IMG/VR virus record: IMGVR_UViG_3300023174_000442
Coordinates: 1-32,246 of that record
Strand: one strand, 5' to 3'
Source of the DNA: a virus
Length of the DNA stretch: 32,246 nucleotides
The position numbers and the translations under genes are program-made. Of the stretch, positions 30,333-32,246 are shown piece by piece; within the stretch, counting starts at the first letter, position 1, and each line of letters begins with the position of its first letter. The notes below the pieces were generated by a model. The model was given only the letters and a program-made list of their open reading frames with translations, was not told where the DNA came from and did not search any database.

Positions 30333-31424
30333 GTGTATAATAAAATTAAATTAGCTGGTGGTAAATTTAAATATGTGAATTATGAAAAAATTCCACATTT
30401 AGTTTTTGAATGTCTTGACGGAACAACGATTAATTGTTGCGATACCGAATATTTGTATACACCTACACCTACCCCTAGACCTACTTCTACACCAGTTCCT
30501 CCTACACCCACGCCTGTACCGTCTTTGGTTCCTACTAATACTCCTACAATAACTCCTACATCAACTAATACTCTTACCAATACACCTAGTCCAACACCGA
30601 CTAATACTCTTACCAATACACCTAGTCCAACACCGACTAATACTCCGACCATAACTCCTACACCGACTAATACTCTTACCAATACACCTAGTCCAACACC
30701 GACTAATACTCCAACAGGAACACCTACTAATACACCTAGTCTAACACCGACTAATACTCCGACCATAACTCCTACACCGACTAATACTTATACACCATTA
30801 GGATGCTGTCCATATCCAGCACAGGCGTTGGTCGATGGGCTTTATACGGTTGCCGATTTGCCAGATCAGGTGATTTACTCTGATGGACTTAGGCCGGATA
30901 CAATTTTACAAAAAACATTAAATCCGGCACTTGTTTTAGGTGTTGGATATATTTGGCCACAAGACGGATCAGATGATGCAGGCCTATTTTTTATATTATT
31001 AAATGACGGAGCAGATCCAATCGTCTGGCAATTTGGTGATGACGGTGGAGAAGGCGGAAACGAGTGTCTTATAACCAGTGATTTGACCAAAGACAATTTT
31101 GCAAACAGCTATACGGTGACGAGTTGTTCTTATGAACCTGTAGTCGGATCTGTGGTTTCAAGAATTAGTCTCTGTGAATGGAGAGGCACATATTATGACC
31201 CTGATCCATACGCTCATAATCCAACACCGATATATATTGCTTATTGTCCCTGTTCTTCAGATATTTGTGGAGGTTCTTTTATGGAAAATGAATTTGGAGT
31301 TGAAGTTCCATTTTTTTACGCATCAACTGGAATCGGTGATGCTGGTTATCTTACAAAAAAAACGCCTCACGCAAATACTCCAGAGGGAAATTATGAGGGT
31401 GAATTTTCTATAACTTTTGCATGA
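30333..31424 (+). CDS. Mucin-like Thr/Pro-repeat protein with Cys-containing C-terminal domain
   Basis: 363 residues from a GTG at 30333; the frame is closed 10 bases upstream and no ATG lies in the N-terminal part, so GTG is the only good start. Residues 1-42 form a small folded start with CC at 35-36. Residues about 43-155 are a Thr/Pro/Asn/Ser array of units such as [12 protein letters not shown] and TNTPSP. The rest (about 157-363) is a Gly/Asp-rich, Cys-containing domain ([28 protein letters not shown]). There is no signal peptide. Thr/Pro linkers of this type join domains of phage surface fibres and are classic O-glycosylation substrates. It is transcribed away from the glycosyltransferase operon. 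Function unknown; a virion surface or adhesion protein is likely. Confidence 0.8.
   Translation: MYNKIKLAGGKFKYVNYEKIPHLVFECLDGTTINCCDTEYLYTPTPTPRPTSTPVPPTPTPVPSLVPTNTPTITPTSTNTLTNTPSPTPTNTLTNTPSPTPTNTPTITPTPTNTLTNTPSPTPTNTPTGTPTNTPSLTPTNTPTITPTPTNTYTPLGCCPYPAQALVDGLYTVADLPDQVIYSDGLRPDTILQKTLNPALVLGVGYIWPQDGSDDAGLFFILLNDGADPIVWQFGDDGGEGGNECLITSDLTKDNFANSYTVTSCSYEPVVGSVVSRISLCEWRGTYYDPDPYAHNPTPIYIAYCPCSSDICGGSFMENEFGVEVPFFYASTGIGDAGYLTKKTPHANTPEGNYEGEFSITFA
30531..30795 (+). repeat. Tandem coding repeats (30- and 36-bp units)
   Basis: A 36-bp unit beginning ACTAATACTCTTACC recurs at 30564, 30600 and 30666, with a related 30-bp unit beginning ACTAATACTCCGACC at 30636 and again further on. All unit lengths are multiples of three, so gain or loss keeps the frame and changes only the number of Thr/Pro blocks. 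Flanking sequence is more degenerate. Confidence 0.9.
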
Positions 31425-31535
31425 CCTACCAACACACACAATCCACAGTATACCAATCATCAAAAGACGGTAGTTTTAATGGTATAATATTATGATAATT
31501 GATAAAAAATATTATATTTATATAAGTATATACAT

Positions 31536-31808
31536 ATGCCTTATACTATAAAAAAATCCGGTAATAAATATAAAGTTTGTAAAAAAGCAGGAAATAAATG
31601 TTTTGGTACTCATGATACTAAAAAGAAAGCTGTGGCCCAAATCGGTGCTATTTCATCTAGTGAAAACGAATCTCAAACAGAATCATATTTAGATTTTAAT
31701 ATGATATTAGAAGCTTGTTGGGATGGATATGAACAACAAGGAATGAAGAAAAAAGGAAAAAGAATGGTTCCTAATTGTGTTCCTAAAAAAAGAAAAAGAA
31801 AAAAATGA
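31536..31808 (+). CDS. Small basic protein, unknown function
   Basis: 90 residues. The N-terminal block (YTIKKSGNKYKVCKK, then CFGTHDTKKKAVAQIGAI) resembles small phage domains with a G-x-x-Y-x-V strand and a 'K-x-x-A' helix. The C-terminal block CWDGYEQQGMKKKGKRMVPN followed by CVPK is a motif I recall as a tail on varied phage proteins. The extreme C-terminus is poly-Lys/Arg, suggesting nucleic-acid binding. It starts after a 111-base A/T-rich gap and its stop overlaps the next start in ATGA. Confidence 0.75.
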   Translation: MPYTIKKSGNKYKVCKKAGNKCFGTHDTKKKAVAQIGAISSSENESQTESYLDFNMILEACWDGYEQQGMKKKGKRMVPNCVPKKRKRKK

Positions 31809-32246
31809 GAGATAACGATCAAATTTTATTAGAAAACATCTATTCCGATTTATTAAAGGAAGCCCCCATAGACAGTTTTAATTTGGTCGGAGAATGGGAA
31901 CCAAATTCTAAAAAAAGAGGATATGATAAAGCAAGCCGTGGAATTTTAACAAGTCCTGCTGGTGTAGAAAAAATAAAAAAACTTTGGGCTAAAACCAGAC
32001 AGGATTTTGATATCTATATGGTTTCTACAAAAGAAGGATGGAAATATTCCGAGGTTGGAGAAGTAGATCCTTATTTTATTAGAGATAAATTAAAATTAGA
32101 TATCCCTATTAATGACAACAATATTACTATTTTTTATACTAGTAATAAAGGAGCCGAAAAAATACCTACAACAGCATGGACATTAGCACATCGTTTTGGT
32201 CATGCTCTAAGAAGATCTGGTGATATTAATGGTAATAGTTATGAAT
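31805..32246 (+). CDS. Unknown protein with degenerate metallopeptidase-like motif (3' end outside the window)
   Basis: 147 complete codons are visible from the ATG at 31805. Landmarks are ENIYSDLLKEAPIDSFNLVG, GYDKASRGILTSPAGVEKI, KLWAKTRQDFDIYMV, VGEVDPYF and TAWTLAHRFGHALRRSGD. The last segment resembles a zinc-peptidase helix HExxH, but the catalytic Glu position is Arg (H-R-F-G-H at 32189-32203). It may be an inactive relative or a different family that keeps two His residues. It is coupled to the small basic gene by an ATGA overlap. Confidence 0.8.
   Translation, partial: MRDNDQILLENIYSDLLKEAPIDSFNLVGEWEPNSKKRGYDKASRGILTSPAGVEKIKKLWAKTRQDFDIYMVSTKEGWKYSEVGEVDPYFIRDKLKLDIPINDNNITIFYTSNKGAEKIPTTAWTLAHRFGHALRRSGDINGNSYE

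Noticed and set aside
30380-30766. Minus-strand open frame encoding a Val/Gly/Leu repeat
   Set aside because: It is the mirror of the Thr/Pro repeat array on the other strand; its composition is an artefact of the repeats.
30531-30795. Regularly spaced repeats that might suggest a CRISPR array
   Set aside because: Units are contiguous, coding and in frame, with no unique spacers; no cas genes are present.
31421-31495. 24-codon open frame overlapping the mucin-like gene stop in ATGA
   Set aside because: Too short to support without conservation; it could be a real peptide or remnant, but there is nothing beyond the overlap.
1-32246. tRNA or other structured RNA genes
   Set aside because: No cloverleaf-like or known RNA pattern was seen in the few short intergenic gaps; a covariance search would be decisive.

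Overview
This window is part of the genome of a T4-like tailed bacteriophage with a contractile tail (myovirus morphology). The evidence is the combination of a large terminase, a gp19-type tail-tube protein, a gp27-like baseplate hub and a gp5-like spike with a full T4-type replication and recombination set: family B polymerase (gp43), UvsX/RecA, gp41-type DnaB helicase, gp32-type ssDNA-binding protein, a gp45-like sliding clamp and a gp46/SbcC ATPase. The DNA is very AT-rich. Almost no start codon is preceded by a Shine-Dalgarno sequence; starts lie in A/T-rich leaders instead. That pattern is best known from Bacteroidota and their phages, so a Bacteroidota (for example flavobacterial, aquatic) host is a reasonable but unproven inference.

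Layout. (1) Positions 1-9455, mainly + strand, form a late/virion module: terminase large subunit (cut at its 5' end), tail tube-like protein, baseplate hub, a small zinc-finger protein, an unknown hydrophobic-helical protein and an 1126-residue spike carrying a lysozyme-like insertion. One dNMP kinase gene lies on the opposite strand inside this module. A perfect 14-bp hairpin terminator (9461-9494) separates it from what follows. (2) Positions 9512-18320, - strand, form a replication/recombination operon. In transcription order it runs: conserved 129-aa protein, terminator, UvsX, gp41 helicase, DHH phosphoesterase, two small proteins in the T4 gene 33 and gene 59 positions, gp32, a Pro/Gln-rich protein, the clamp and three unknown proteins. 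(3) Positions 18584-24320, - strand, hold DNA polymerase, a GT-B glycosyltransferase and gp46. (4) Positions 24477-30262, - strand, hold a tightly overlapping sugar-modification operon: a GT2-GT7 fusion, two tandem paralogous GT-A-like proteins, a GT9-like protein, a GT2-like protein, a DUF3431-like protein and a SAM methyltransferase. (5) Positions 30333-32246, + strand, diverge from that operon. They hold a mucin-like Thr/Pro-repeat protein, a small basic protein and the start of a protein with a degenerate metallopeptidase-like motif.

How it may fit together. Regions 2 and 3 are the replisome and recombination machinery, region 1 makes and fills the virion, and region 4 looks able to build a glycan. 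The most provocative feature is that a mucin-like Thr/Pro-repeat protein is divergently transcribed from the glycosyltransferase operon across only 70 bp, suggesting an O-glycosylated phage protein made by a phage-encoded pathway. Also notable are a spike whose OB fold is interrupted by a SleB-like hydrolase domain, long perfect inverted repeats inside coding sequence near the 5' ends of operon genes, and a -35-like box embedded in a terminator hairpin ahead of uvsX. No tRNA, rRNA, insertion sequence or CRISPR array was recognised, and no gene-free stretch exceeds about 160 bases.
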